A DNA stretch of 64,000 nt from JAWVFM01 sp963771655 (GCA_963771655.1 CAVYUG010000014.1:1-64000), one strand, 5' to 3'; shown: positions 8,403 to 16,897, counted from the first letter of the stretch. Translations and numbers: made by a program. Notes: generated from the sequence alone by a model not told the origin.

Positions 8403-9387
8403 TGGTGGGGGCGGCGTCCCCGCGGGCCGCCTTCCCCTCGCGGACGAGCCGCCGCCAGTCGGTGACGCGGAAGACCAGGAGCAGCGTTCCGAACGCGACG
8501 AGGAGCGACCAGGCGGTGAGCGCGATCTGCTGGCCCACCGAGTAGGCGAGCACGGCCGCGCGCGACGCACCGGCGAGGGTCGCCACCAGCAGCGCCTGCT
8601 GCGCGCCGACCCCGCCCGGCGTGAACGGCACCGCCCCGCTGATCGCCAGCACGCTCCACACGAGGAGGACGTTCTCGACCGAGCCGCCGACGTGGAAAGC
8701 GTCGAGGAAGAACCAGAACGAGGCGAAGCGCAGGAAGACCGCGACCACCTGCCAGGCCGCCACCTCGCGCAGGTAGCGACGGGGCTGGCGAAAGATCGCG
8801 AGGCCCTGCTTCAGGTTGTCCCAAAACGACTCGACCCTCCGCCCGTAGACGCCGAGGAGCACGGTCGCGATCGCGACGACGACGGCGAGGATGATCACCG
8901 TGAGCTGTAGGTGGTCGGCCCACCATGAGACGTCGAAGGCGGGGAGGTCGGGGATCTGCGGCGGGCGGGGAAGGAGCCCCTGCGTGAACGCGTAGATGAG
9001 GACGAGAACCCCGAAGACGAAGTCGAACGGGGCGAGCACTCCGAACGAGGAGATGATCGACGGGTAGGCCGAGCCCTCGATCGAGCGCTTGGCGAGCACG
9101 ATCTTCACGGCGTCGCCGCCGCGCGCCGGGAGGATGCCGTTGAGGCCGGCGCCGACTAGGAACGATCCGGCCACGCGGATCTCAGGCACCCGCTGCTCGG
9201 GATAGGCGGCGCGCAGGGCGTTGGCCCAGGCGTGGGCGCGCGCGAGCTGGAGCGCGAGCGAGAGCCCGAGCGCGAGCGCCAGCGAGCCCCACCCGATGTT
9301 GGCGATGGCCGCCTCGAACTCCGACAGCGCGTGCCCGAACCGCGCGAGGTAGCCGGCGAGGTCCGCCGGCTCGATGGGCGTGAACAC
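8386..9387 (-). CDS. Lysylphosphatidylglycerol synthase TM region-like (flippase-like) membrane protein
   Basis: 333-residue polytopic protein of the UPF0104/AglD-like family. About seven hydrophobic helices and the family hallmarks FLVGAGLNGILPARGGDAVKI and VPFTPGGVGAQQALLVATL are visible. Members resemble the membrane domain of MprF and are thought to move lipids or lipid-linked sugars. GTG start at 9387; no ATG is available upstream in frame. Its 5' end abuts the start of the membrane protein on the other strand. Confidence 0.88.
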   Translation of the reverse strand: MFTPIEPADLAGYLARFGHALSEFEAAIANIGWGSLALALGLSLALQLARAHAWANALRAAYPEQRVPEIRVAGSFLVGAGLNGILPARGGDAVKIVLAKRSIEGSAYPSIISSFGVLAPFDFVFGVLVLIYAFTQGLLPRPPQIPDLPAFDVSWWADHLQLTVIILAVVVAIATVLLGVYGRRVESFWDNLKQGLAIFRQPRRYLREVAAWQVVAVFLRFASFWFFLDAFHVGGSVENVLLVWSVLAISGAVPFTPGGVGAQQALLVATLAGASRAAVLAYSVGQQIALTAWSLLVAFGTLLLVFRVTDWRRLVREGKAARGDAAPTTNVPE

Positions 9388-9408
9388 CTACATAAGCTAA
9401 CCCGCGCC

Positions 9409-10935
9409 TTGCTCGCCGCCGCGGCCCTCGCCGTCGCCTACCTCGTCGTCGCGCCGTCGCCCGCGGACCTCGCCGCGCAGACATTCCGCGCCGACCTCTT
9501 CTCGTCGCACGGGTACCTGATCTGGAACGACCTCTGGTACTCCGGGCACTCCCTGCTGGGGTACAGCCTCGTCTACCCGCCGCTCGGAGCGCTCCTGGGG
9601 CCACGCCTGCTCGGGGCGCTCGCGGCGGTCGCCGCGGCGGCGCTCTTCGGCCTGATCGCCAGGCGGCGGTACGGCGACCGCGCCGGGCTCGCCGTCGCCT
9701 GGTTCGGCGCCGCGACCGCCACGAACCTCGTCTCGGGGCGGATCACGTTCGCGCTCGGGCTCGCCGTGGCGCTCGCCGCGATCTGGGCGCTGTCGGAGCG
9801 CCGAGCGGGGTGGGCGGCGGCGCTCGCGGTGCTCGCCTCGGTGACGAGCCCGGTGGCGGGCCTCTTCGTCGCGTTCGCCGCGGCGGTGGCCGCGTGGGTG
9901 AGCCCGGCCCATCGGCGGCCCGCCGCCATCGCCGCCCTCGCCGCGCTCGCGGCGACGGCGGCCGTCTCGCTCGCGTTCTCCACGCCCGGCTGGTTCCCGT
10001 TCGCCTTCACCGCCTACCTGCCGGTGCCGCTCTTCGTGATCGCGGTGCTGGTGCTGGTGCCCCGCGAGGAGAGCTGGCTGCGCCAGGGGGCGGTCGCCTA
10101 CGGGGTCCTCTGCACGCTCTTCCTGATCGTGCAGTCGCCGGTGGGGGCGAACGTCACCCGCCTCGGCTCGATGCTCGCCGGGCCGCTCCTCGCGCTGGTT
10201 CTCTTCAGGCGGCGGCCTCTGGCCCTCGCCCTCCTCGCCCTGCCGCTCCTCTACTGGCAGTGGGTGGCGCCCGTGCGGGACTTCGTCGACCAGAGCGGCG
10301 ACCCGGCGGTCGAGCGGTCCTTCTACGACCCGCTCCTGGCGGAGCTCGGCCACGTGGTGCGGGGCCCGGTCCGGATCGAGATCCCGCCCACGCACGACCG
10401 CTGGGAGTCGGACTACGTCGCTACGCGCTACCCGCTCGCCCGCGGCTGGCTGCGCCAGATCGAGGCCCCCGACATCCACCTCTTCACCGGCGGGCGCCTG
10501 ACCCCGGGCTCCTACCGCCGCTGGCTCGACGATCGCGCCGTCTCCTATGTGGCCGTTCCCGACGCCGATCTCGACTACATCGGCGAGGACGAGGCGGCGC
10601 TGATCGGCCGCGGGTTGCCGTACCTGCGCGAGCTTTGGCGGAGCGCGGACTGGACGCTCTACCGGGTGGACCATCCGGCGCCACTGCTCGCGCCGGCGGG
10701 CGCGCGCCTCGCGCACGTCGGCGCCGCGGACTTCTCGCTGGCGGTCCGCCGGCCCGGGTCCTACCGGGTGCGGATCCACTTCACGCCGTACTGGGAGGTC
10801 TCCTCGGGCTCGGCCTGCGTCACCCGCGACGGCGCCTGGACGCGCGTCGAGGCGAAACGGCCCGGGCCGGTGTCCGTGGCGGCCCGCTTCAGCCTCGACG
10901 GCCTCCTGCGCCACTCCTCCTCATGCTCGGCGTAG
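9409..10935 (+). CDS. Polytopic membrane protein, GT-C/PTPS-related type
   Basis: About 508 residues. Twelve or so hydrophobic helices occupy the first two-thirds, with extracytoplasmic HGYLIWNDLWYSGHSLLGYS after the first helix, and the last third is soluble (YLRELWRSADWTLYRVDH and a beta-rich tail). The architecture resembles GT-C-like membrane proteins described as PTPS-related, but no catalytic motif is certain. Start is uncertain: no ATG or GTG in frame lies before the first helix, so TTG 9409 is chosen; the longer frame would run into the opposing gene. It overlaps the next gene by 13 bases. Confidence 0.7.
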   Translation: MLAAAALAVAYLVVAPSPADLAAQTFRADLFSSHGYLIWNDLWYSGHSLLGYSLVYPPLGALLGPRLLGALAAVAAAALFGLIARRRYGDRAGLAVAWFGAATATNLVSGRITFALGLAVALAAIWALSERRAGWAAALAVLASVTSPVAGLFVAFAAAVAAWVSPAHRRPAAIAALAALAATAAVSLAFSTPGWFPFAFTAYLPVPLFVIAVLVLVPREESWLRQGAVAYGVLCTLFLIVQSPVGANVTRLGSMLAGPLLALVLFRRRPLALALLALPLLYWQWVAPVRDFVDQSGDPAVERSFYDPLLAELGHVVRGPVRIEIPPTHDRWESDYVATRYPLARGWLRQIEAPDIHLFTGGRLTPGSYRRWLDDRAVSYVAVPDADLDYIGEDEAALIGRGLPYLRELWRSADWTLYRVDHPAPLLAPAGARLAHVGAADFSLAVRRPGSYRVRIHFTPYWEVSSGSACVTRDGAWTRVEAKRPGPVSVAARFSLDGLLRHSSSCSA

Positions 10936-11765
10936 TCCTCGCCCTCGGCTCGAGCCTCGCCTGGGGGATCTCCGACTTCCTCGGCGGCCTCACGAGCCGT
11001 CGCTCGTCCGCGCTCACCGTGCTCCTGGTCAGCCAGCCGATCGGCCTCGTGCTCGCGCTCCTCGTGGCCCTCCTCGCCGGCGGCGACTCGCTCTCCGGGC
11101 GGGAGATCGCGATCGCGATCGGCGCCGGCGCGGCGTCGGCGGCGGGCCTGGGGGCGTTCTACCGAGCGATGGCGCTCGGCTCGATCTCCGTGGTGGCGAC
11201 GATCGGCGCGCTCGGGATCGCGGTGCCGGTGCTGGTGGGCATCGCGCGGGGGGACTCCCCCAGCGCGCTTCAGGCGGCGGGCGCGGTGCTGGCGTTCGCC
11301 GGCGCGGTGCTGGTGGCGCGCGAGCCCGACCCCGAATGGCGCAAGGCGACGGCGGCCTCCGTCGGGCTCGCGGCTCTCGCCGGGTTGGGCTTCGGCGTCT
11401 TCTTCCTCGGCCTCGACCTCGCGAGCCCGTCGAACCCCGCCTGGACGATCGTCTGCGCCCGGGTGGGGGGCGTGGCCGTGCTGCTCGCTGCGGCGCTGGC
11501 GATCAAGCCCGACTTCCCGCCCGACCGGTCGCTTCTCCCGGCCGTGGCAGTGATCGGGGTCTTCGACGTCGCGGCCAACACCCTGTTCGCCCTGGCGACG
11601 AACCACGGGCTGCTCTCCCTCGTCGCGGTCGCCGGGTCGCTCTACTCGGCGGTCACGGTCCTGCTTGCGCGGTTCGTGCTCGGCGAGCGGCTGGCCGGCG
11701 TGCAGCAGGCGGGCGTGTTCGTGGCCCTCGGCGGCGTCGCGCTACTGGCCGCCGGCAGCGGATAG
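10923..11765 (+). CDS. EamA/DMT-superfamily permease
   Basis: 280 residues, ten predicted hydrophobic helices in two EamA repeats (first starting GVVLALGSSLAWGISDFLGG, second near residue 145). The family exports or imports metabolites such as amino acids, but the substrate is not readable. ATG at 10923 lies inside the end of the preceding membrane protein, so they are coupled. The 3' end overlaps the convergent HAD gene by 24 bases. Confidence 0.88.
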   Translation: MLGVVLALGSSLAWGISDFLGGLTSRRSSALTVLLVSQPIGLVLALLVALLAGGDSLSGREIAIAIGAGAASAAGLGAFYRAMALGSISVVATIGALGIAVPVLVGIARGDSPSALQAAGAVLAFAGAVLVAREPDPEWRKATAASVGLAALAGLGFGVFFLGLDLASPSNPAWTIVCARVGGVAVLLAAALAIKPDFPPDRSLLPAVAVIGVFDVAANTLFALATNHGLLSLVAVAGSLYSAVTVLLARFVLGERLAGVQQAGVFVALGGVALLAAGSG

Positions 11766-12368
11766 GGGCAGGCCGAACAGCTCCTCCAGCCGATCCCTGG
11801 TCTCGTCGGGGTCGCGATGAAGAACGCCGATCATGCCCACAGCCTCCGCCCCGGCGATGTTCTCGCGCAGGTCGTCGACGAAGACCGCCTGCGCGGGCTC
11901 GATCTCGAGCCGCTCGCACGAGAGGAGGTAGATCGCCTGGTCCGGCTTGTGCAGGCCGACGTCGGCGGAGATGACGACGTCGTTGAACAGCTTGTCGAGG
12001 AGCTGCCGGTCGTAGTGCCCGGTGCTCCACGAGTTCGAGATCAGCCCAGTCTTGACGCCGCACTCGCGCGCGCCCTCCACGATGCCCACCATCCGTGGCT
12101 CGGGAAGCATCCCGCGGAACATGCTTTCGATGAGGTCGCTGGCGTCGTCGAGGCCGAGGCGCGCGGCGAAGCCCAGCTCGAACTCCCGCTCGGAGAGCTT
12201 CCCGGTCTCCAGTCGTCGCAGGTCGGCGAGAGCCTCGGGGTCCTCCTTGAAGAGCCGCTTCACGGCGTCCTCCCGGAGCCCCTTCTCGGTGCAGAAGTCG
12301 GCGAAGCTGTCCCAGACCGAGGTCGTGAGGACGCCGCCGAAGTCGACTATGAGAGCCTTCGCCGCCAT
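11742..12368 (-). CDS. HAD-family hydrolase (ACAD10/epoxide hydrolase N-terminal type)
   Basis: 208-residue HAD phosphatase-like protein. Motif I is VDFGGVLT (second Asp replaced by Gly, as in the DFGGV subgroup that includes the N-terminal domains of ACAD10 and soluble epoxide hydrolase). Motif II ISNSW, motif III Lys in HKPDQAIY, motif IV FVDDL. ATG at 12368 is directly ahead of motif I. Its start codon overlaps the start codon of the divergent kinase-like gene (shared CATG). Neighbours supply an APH kinase and an acyl-CoA dehydrogenase, which together recapitulate ACAD10. Confidence 0.88.
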   Translation of the reverse strand: MAAKALIVDFGGVLTTSVWDSFADFCTEKGLREDAVKRLFKEDPEALADLRRLETGKLSEREFELGFAARLGLDDASDLIESMFRGMLPEPRMVGIVEGARECGVKTGLISNSWSTGHYDRQLLDKLFNDVVISADVGLHKPDQAIYLLSCERLEIEPAQAVFVDDLRENIAGAEAVGMIGVLHRDPDETRDRLEELFGLPLSAAGGQ

Positions 12369-13422
12369 GCCCGAGGCGGAGGAGGCTACCGAGGCGGCGC
12401 CCGACGGCATCGACGCGCCGGGAGTCGAGGCCTGGTTCCGCGCCAACGTCCCGGGGGTCGAGCCGCCGCTTGCCTACGAGAAGATCGCCGGCGGGCGTTC
12501 GAACCTGACCTACTCCGTCAACGACGCCGCGGACGGTCGCTGGGCGCTACGCCGGCCGCCGCTCGGAAAGACGCTCTCCTCCGCCCACGACATGGGCCGC
12601 GAGCACCGGATCATCTCGGCGCTCGCCGGCACGGAGGTGCCGGTCGCGCCCGCGATGGGCCTCTGCGAGGACGACTCGGTGAACGGCGCGCCCTTCTACG
12701 TCATGGGCTGGGTCGACGGGCCGATCCTGCGCACGCGGGGAGAGGTCGAGGGCGACTTCGACGAGGGCGAGCGCCGCGCGATCGGCGAGCGCGTCGTCGA
12801 CACGCTCGTCGCGATCCACGCCGTCGACCCCGACTCGGTCGGCCTCGGCGAGCTCGGCAAGCGCGAGGACTACGTCGCCCGCCAGCTTCGCCGCTGGCAG
12901 CGACAGTGGGAGGGCTGGAAGACCCGCGAGCTCGACCTCATCGAGGACGTGCACGGGCGGCTCGAGGCCCGCATCCCCGAACAGACCTCGACGACCCTGG
13001 TCCACGGCGACTACCGGCTCGACAACATGATCCTCGCCGACTCGGGCGAGGTCGCCGCGGTCGTCGACTGGGAGCTCTGCACGCTCGGCGATCCGCTCGC
13101 CGACGTCGGAATGCTCATGGTGTACTGGGCCCAGGAGGGCGACGAGATGACCGCCCTCTACGACCCGCCGACGCTGGCATCCGGCTTCCCGACCCGCGAG
13201 GAGCTCGCCGCTCGCTACGCCGAGCGGTCGGGGCGTGACCTCGCCGAGCTCGACTTCTTCGTCGCGCTCGGCTACTGGAAGCTCGCGATCATCCTCGAGG
13301 GCGTCTACTCCCGCTTCGCCGCCGGCCAGTACGGCAGCTCGGACGAGGCCTTCCAGCAGTTCGCGGCCGTGGTCGTCCGCCTCGCGGAGGCCGCGGACGA
13401 GGCCGAGCGCCGCCTCGGCTAG
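12367..13422 (+). CDS. APH-type phosphotransferase (ACAD10/11 kinase-domain-like)
   Basis: 351 residues of the aminoglycoside phosphotransferase fold. Nucleotide loop KIAGGRSNLTYSV near residues 38-50, catalytic loop LVHGDYRLDNMIL near 214-226 and metal-binding VVDWELCTLGDPLADVG near 236-252. This subgroup is typically encoded with acyl-CoA dehydrogenases and corresponds to the kinase domain of ACAD10/ACAD11 and to bacterial LvaA, which phosphorylate 4-hydroxyacyl-CoA. The acyl-CoA dehydrogenase with the matching active-site variant is the next gene. ATG 12367 overlaps the divergent HAD start. Aminoglycoside resistance is unlikely in this context. Confidence 0.88.
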   Translation: MPEAEEATEAAPDGIDAPGVEAWFRANVPGVEPPLAYEKIAGGRSNLTYSVNDAADGRWALRRPPLGKTLSSAHDMGREHRIISALAGTEVPVAPAMGLCEDDSVNGAPFYVMGWVDGPILRTRGEVEGDFDEGERRAIGERVVDTLVAIHAVDPDSVGLGELGKREDYVARQLRRWQRQWEGWKTRELDLIEDVHGRLEARIPEQTSTTLVHGDYRLDNMILADSGEVAAVVDWELCTLGDPLADVGMLMVYWAQEGDEMTALYDPPTLASGFPTREELAARYAERSGRDLAELDFFVALGYWKLAIILEGVYSRFAAGQYGSSDEAFQQFAAVVVRLAEAADEAERRLG

Positions 13423-13505
13423 CCCGGCCGCTAGGCGCAGCCCGGCACCGGCCGGCCCGGCTCGACTCCGAGGCCGCCACCCGGGGCCATGCATCTCGAT
13501 CCTCG

Positions 13506-13545
13506 CTTCTCGCTTGTCGAGACAACTGTCATGACAAACGAGATC
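13506..13545. repeat. Dispersed inverted-repeat element, copy 2
   Basis: Second copy of the 40-bp inverted repeat at 2537-2576, about 35 of 40 positions identical, with the same internal TTGTC/GACAA palindromes. It lies in the 160-bp gap between the convergent kinase-like and acyl-CoA dehydrogenase genes. Similarity continues for roughly ten bases past the right arm. Confidence 0.75.
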
Positions 13546-13583
13546 CTGCGAATGAGGGGGCGTCGGCGTCGCGGCCGGCGCGG

Positions 13584-14852
13584 CTAAGCGCGGGCGGCGG
13601 CCTGCTCGGCGGCGGGGCTGCCGCCGCCGTTGGTCGCCGCCTCGTCGGCCTTCGACCAGCGGTTGATCTCGCGGCGGGCGATGACCATCTTGTGGACCTC
13701 GTCGGGCCCGTCGGCGACCTTGAGCATCCGCGAGAAGCGCCACATGCCGGCCAGCGGGGTGTCGTCGGACATGCCGAGCGAGCCGTGGACCTGGATGGCG
13801 CGGTCGAGGACGTCCATGACCATGTTCGCGGCGACGACCTTGATCATCGAGATCTCCTGGCGGGCGGCGCGCTTGCCCTCCGTGTCCATCTTCCAGGCGG
13901 CGAGCATCGTGAGCAGGCGGGCCTGGTCGACCTCCATTCGGCTCTTGGCGATGAAGTCCTGGACGAACTGCTTTTCCGAGAGCTTGCCGCCGAACGCCTC
14001 GCGCGACGCGGCGCGACGGCACATCATCTCGATCGCCCGCTCGGCGGTGCCGATCGCCCGCATGCAGTGGTGGATGCGCCCTGGGCCCAGGCGGTCCTGG
14101 GCGATCACGAAGCCGGCCTGGCGCGGGCCGAGGAGGTTGGCCTCCGGGACTCGGCAGTTCTCGTAGAGGATCTCGCAGTGTCCCGGGCCGCCGTCGTGGC
14201 CCATCACCGGCACCGGGCGCACGAGGTTGAAGCCCGGGTTGTCGACGGGGACGATGATCATGCTCGCCCGCGCGTAGGGGTGCGCGTCGGGGTCGGTGAC
14301 GACCATCGCGATCGCGAGCGAGGCGCCGACGGCGCCCGAGGTGAACCACTTGTGGCCGTTGATCACCCACTCGTCGCCATCGAGCTCGGCGCGGGTCTGC
14401 AGCGTCGTCGGGTCCGAGCCCGCGACCTCGGGCTCGGTCATCGAGAAGCAGCTTCGGATCTCGCCGTCGAGCAGCGGCTGGAGCCATTGCTCGTGCTGCT
14501 CGGGCGTCCCGTGCTCGGCGAGGATCTCGGTGTTGCCGGTGTCGGGCGCCGAGCAGTTGAAGGCCATCGGCGCGATCGCGGGGCTTCGCCCCATCTCCTC
14601 GCACAGCGCGGCGTACTCCCAGTTGAGAAGCCCGGGGCCGAAGCGCTCGTCGGGCATGAAGAGGTTCCAGAGGCCCTCCTCGCGGGCCTTCGCCCGGATG
14701 TCGACCAGGATCTGCGGGTAGGCGACGCCGGGCTTCACCTCGTCGTCGAGCGCCTGCAGCGCCTCCGCCTCGGCCGGGTAGACGTGCTCGTCCATGAAGG
14801 CCCGGATCCGATCGCGAAGCTCGATGGTGCGCGGGCTGAGCTCGAACTCCAT
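13584..14852 (-). CDS. Acyl-CoA dehydrogenase, ACAD10/11-like
   Basis: 422-residue FAD enzyme. N-terminal helical domain from ELSPRTIELRDRIRAFMDEH, FAD/substrate region SMTEPEVAGSDPTTLQTRA near 137-155, KWFTSGAVGA, and C-terminal QVHGSLGMSDDTPLAG. The catalytic-base position, Glu in EGT of medium-chain enzymes, reads ADGPDEVHKM here, placing Asp near residue 381. An Asp in a DGPDEVH context is characteristic of the ACAD10/11-like subgroup. Pathway inference: oxidation or phosphate elimination of 4-phosphoacyl-CoA produced by the neighbouring kinase. Convergent with that kinase. Confidence 0.92.
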   Translation of the reverse strand: MEFELSPRTIELRDRIRAFMDEHVYPAEAEALQALDDEVKPGVAYPQILVDIRAKAREEGLWNLFMPDERFGPGLLNWEYAALCEEMGRSPAIAPMAFNCSAPDTGNTEILAEHGTPEQHEQWLQPLLDGEIRSCFSMTEPEVAGSDPTTLQTRAELDGDEWVINGHKWFTSGAVGASLAIAMVVTDPDAHPYARASMIIVPVDNPGFNLVRPVPVMGHDGGPGHCEILYENCRVPEANLLGPRQAGFVIAQDRLGPGRIHHCMRAIGTAERAIEMMCRRAASREAFGGKLSEKQFVQDFIAKSRMEVDQARLLTMLAAWKMDTEGKRAARQEISMIKVVAANMVMDVLDRAIQVHGSLGMSDDTPLAGMWRFSRMLKVADGPDEVHKMVIARREINRWSKADEAATNGGGSPAAEQAAARA

Positions 14853-14864
14853 GCGCCTTGCAGC

Positions 14865-15932
14865 CTACCGCCGAAGCTCGGCCGGGCCGGGCGCGGTCTG
14901 CCCGTACTGGTCGACGTAGCGGGTCTCGGTGCGGAAGAACTCGGTCGCGGCGGCAAGCCCGGAGTCGTAGAGACGCTTCGCGTCCTCGCGGCTCAGGCCG
15001 AAGTCGAGCGTCGAGATCTCGAAGGTGGGGATGGTCACCGTCCGCACCCGGGTCGCAAGCTCCATCCGCTCGTCCCAGGCGTTCGTCGCCGCGTGGAGCA
15101 GGGCTCGGAGCATCGGCACCTCCCAGAGCGGCTTCGGGACGGGGGCGTAGTACGGGCCCGGACCGCCCATCCCCGGGTGCAGCCGGAACCCGAACGTGGG
15201 GCGGTGGATCGGCTTGCCGTCGAAAAGCCAGACCGGGAAGTTCGAGAGCAGGCCGCCGTCGACGATCAGGTGCTCCTTGCCGTCCTTGCGGAGCGTTACG
15301 GGGTCGAAGAAGAACGGGAAGCTCATGCTCATCCGCACCGCGTCGACGACGCGGAGGCTGTCAGGGGTGAGGGCGTTGCCGTGGGCGTCCTCGTATCCGG
15401 CGATGTCCTGCGGGAGCACGAGCATCCGGCCGGCGCTGACGTCCGAGGCGATGACCCGCAGGCTGTAGCGAACCGCTTCGCGGTGCTGGGGGCTCGCGTC
15501 GTCGGGTACGTCCTCGCGGTGGAGGTCGGCGAAGGTGGGGTCGCGAAGGCCGAGGGGCGAGGCCTCGAGGCGGTCGGCCAGCCACCGCTTCAGGTACTCG
15601 CCGCGGGCGAGGCCGCGGTGCCGGAACGCGTTCAGGGCTCCGCCGATGAGCCGCCCGCCCGGGCCGTAGTCGGCGAAGAGGTTGTAGTCGACGTCGGCGA
15701 GCGCCGCGCGAAGGCTCTCGGCGTCGTACCCGGCCGCCACGAGCGAGGCCGCGATGGCGCCGGCCGAGGTCCCGGCGACGTTCACCCATTCGTGGATCCC
15801 GAGCTCGCGCTCCGCGGCTTCGAGCGCGCCCGCGAACGCGATCCCCTTGACGCCGCCGCCCTCGAAGACGCCGTCGGCGCGTCCGCGCTCGCGGACCTCG
15901 ACCTCGACCGCTGTGTCGTTGTCGGGGGGCAG
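14865..15932 (-). CDS. Patatin-like phospholipase
   Basis: 355-residue serine acyl hydrolase if read from a CTG at 15932. Oxyanion loop EGGGVKGIAFAGAL near residues 27-40, nucleophile elbow GTSAG near 54-58, and catalytic Asp in IVDGGLLSNFP, i.e. an intact Ser/Asp dyad. The first ATG in frame (15785) would delete the oxyanion loop. An in-frame TAA lies just upstream of the CTG and no ATG, GTG or TTG occurs between, so either a CTG start is used or an indel hides the true start. It hydrolyses lipid acyl esters. It follows the TauE/SafE gene by 18 bases. Confidence 0.85.
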   Translation of the reverse strand: MPPDNDTAVEVEVRERGRADGVFEGGGVKGIAFAGALEAAERELGIHEWVNVAGTSAGAIAASLVAAGYDAESLRAALADVDYNLFADYGPGGRLIGGALNAFRHRGLARGEYLKRWLADRLEASPLGLRDPTFADLHREDVPDDASPQHREAVRYSLRVIASDVSAGRMLVLPQDIAGYEDAHGNALTPDSLRVVDAVRMSMSFPFFFDPVTLRKDGKEHLIVDGGLLSNFPVWLFDGKPIHRPTFGFRLHPGMGGPGPYYAPVPKPLWEVPMLRALLHAATNAWDERMELATRVRTVTIPTFEISTLDFGLSREDAKRLYDSGLAAATEFFRTETRYVDQYGQTAPGPAELRR

Positions 15933-15950
15933 GGTTGCCGGAGCTTAGAC

Positions 15951-16850
15951 CTAGCCGGGCTGCGCCTTGGCGACGTGCTGGCGGTGCAGCATCGCCTGGA
16001 AGATGAGCAGCCCGGCGATCGCGGCGCCGGCGACGGCAAACGATGGAATCAGCACCGAGGCCGGCGGCTCCTGCTTGATCAACAGCGTGATGGCCGATCC
16101 GATCAGGACGACGCCGAGCGCGTTGCGCAGCGCGTTCTGCGGCACACGGGTCGAGTAATGGGCGCCGATGAGAACCCCGGGGATCGAGCCGACGAGGATG
16201 TTGCCGGCGAGCGCGAAGTCGACATTGCTGCCGGCCCAATTCGCGATCCCCGCGGCCCAGAGCAGGACGGCGGCATGGACGATGTCGGTGCCGACGACGC
16301 GTCGGGGAGTGAGGCGGAAGACGGCGATCAGCACGATGGCGATCAGCGTGCCGCTGCCGGCGGAGGTGAGGCCGATGATGAAGCCGGTGATGGCTCCGGT
16401 GATGACCGCGATCACCTTGTCGCGGCGATAGAGGTGCATCGCTTCGCGGTCGGGGATCACGTCGCGGAGGAAGAGAGAGCGGATCAACGTCGCGACGCCC
16501 ACGACCAGGAGCGCCGCGCCGACCATGCCGAGGGCCACCTGGTTGACGGTGTCGTCGCCGTAATTGGACTGCAGAATCTCGATCACCTTCACGCCGGCCA
16601 GCGCCGCCGGAACGCTGCCCACGGCGAGCCAGAGGACGAGGCCGAGGTGCACCGTGTACTTCTTCAGGTGCTGCCAGCCACCAACGGTCTTCGTGATCGC
16701 GCCGTAGAAGATGTCGGTGCCGATCGCGGTGACCGGGGAGGTGCCCACGACGAGGATCAGGAGGGGCGTCATCAGCGATGCGCCACCCATCCCCGTCATG
16801 CCGACGAGGATGCCGATGCCGAGTCCGAGGGCGATTACTACTGGGTCCAT
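15951..16850 (-). CDS. TauE/SafE-family anion exporter
   Basis: 299 residues, eight hydrophobic helices in two repeats: LGLGIGILVGMTGMGGASLMTPLL and GFIIGLTSAGSGTLIAIVL carry the family glycine signatures. Members export sulfite, sulfoacetate or other C-S anions. ATG 16850 sits directly ahead of the first helix; the open frame extends farther but through the regulatory palindrome. The Rrf2 regulator lies upstream on the same strand, and a palindrome at 16880-16897 lies 29 bases before the start. With the sulfate assimilation operon at 26-30 kb this supports a sulfur role. Confidence 0.9.
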   Translation of the reverse strand: MDPVVIALGLGIGILVGMTGMGGASLMTPLLILVVGTSPVTAIGTDIFYGAITKTVGGWQHLKKYTVHLGLVLWLAVGSVPAALAGVKVIEILQSNYGDDTVNQVALGMVGAALLVVGVATLIRSLFLRDVIPDREAMHLYRRDKVIAVITGAITGFIIGLTSAGSGTLIAIVLIAVFRLTPRRVVGTDIVHAAVLLWAAGIANWAGSNVDFALAGNILVGSIPGVLIGAHYSTRVPQNALRNALGVVLIGSAITLLIKQEPPASVLIPSFAVAGAAIAGLLIFQAMLHRQHVAKAQPG

Positions 16851-16879
16851 CTGGGAGGGCCGCGGCTCTCTGGAGTTTG

Positions 16880-16897
16880 TTGACCCAATTAGGTCAA
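16880..16897. promoter_or_regulatory. Perfect 18-bp palindrome, candidate Rrf2 operator of the TauE/SafE gene
   Basis: Six-base arms TTGACC and GGTCAA flank CAATTA. It lies between the Rrf2 regulator stop and the exporter start. The central CCCAATTAGG resembles CCCAATCAGG upstream of the sulfite reductase gene (30223-30238, read on the minus strand) with the same 6-base spacing between arms. Binding by the Rrf2 protein is inference. Confidence 0.5.

Noticed and set aside
9232..9408. N-terminal extension of the membrane protein at 9409
   Set aside because: It would overlap the opposing flippase-like gene and encodes a charged Arg/Glu-rich run with no membrane segment.
12367..13422. Aminoglycoside resistance gene
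   Set aside because: The protein has the APH fold, but its neighbours and sequence features point to the ACAD-associated subgroup.
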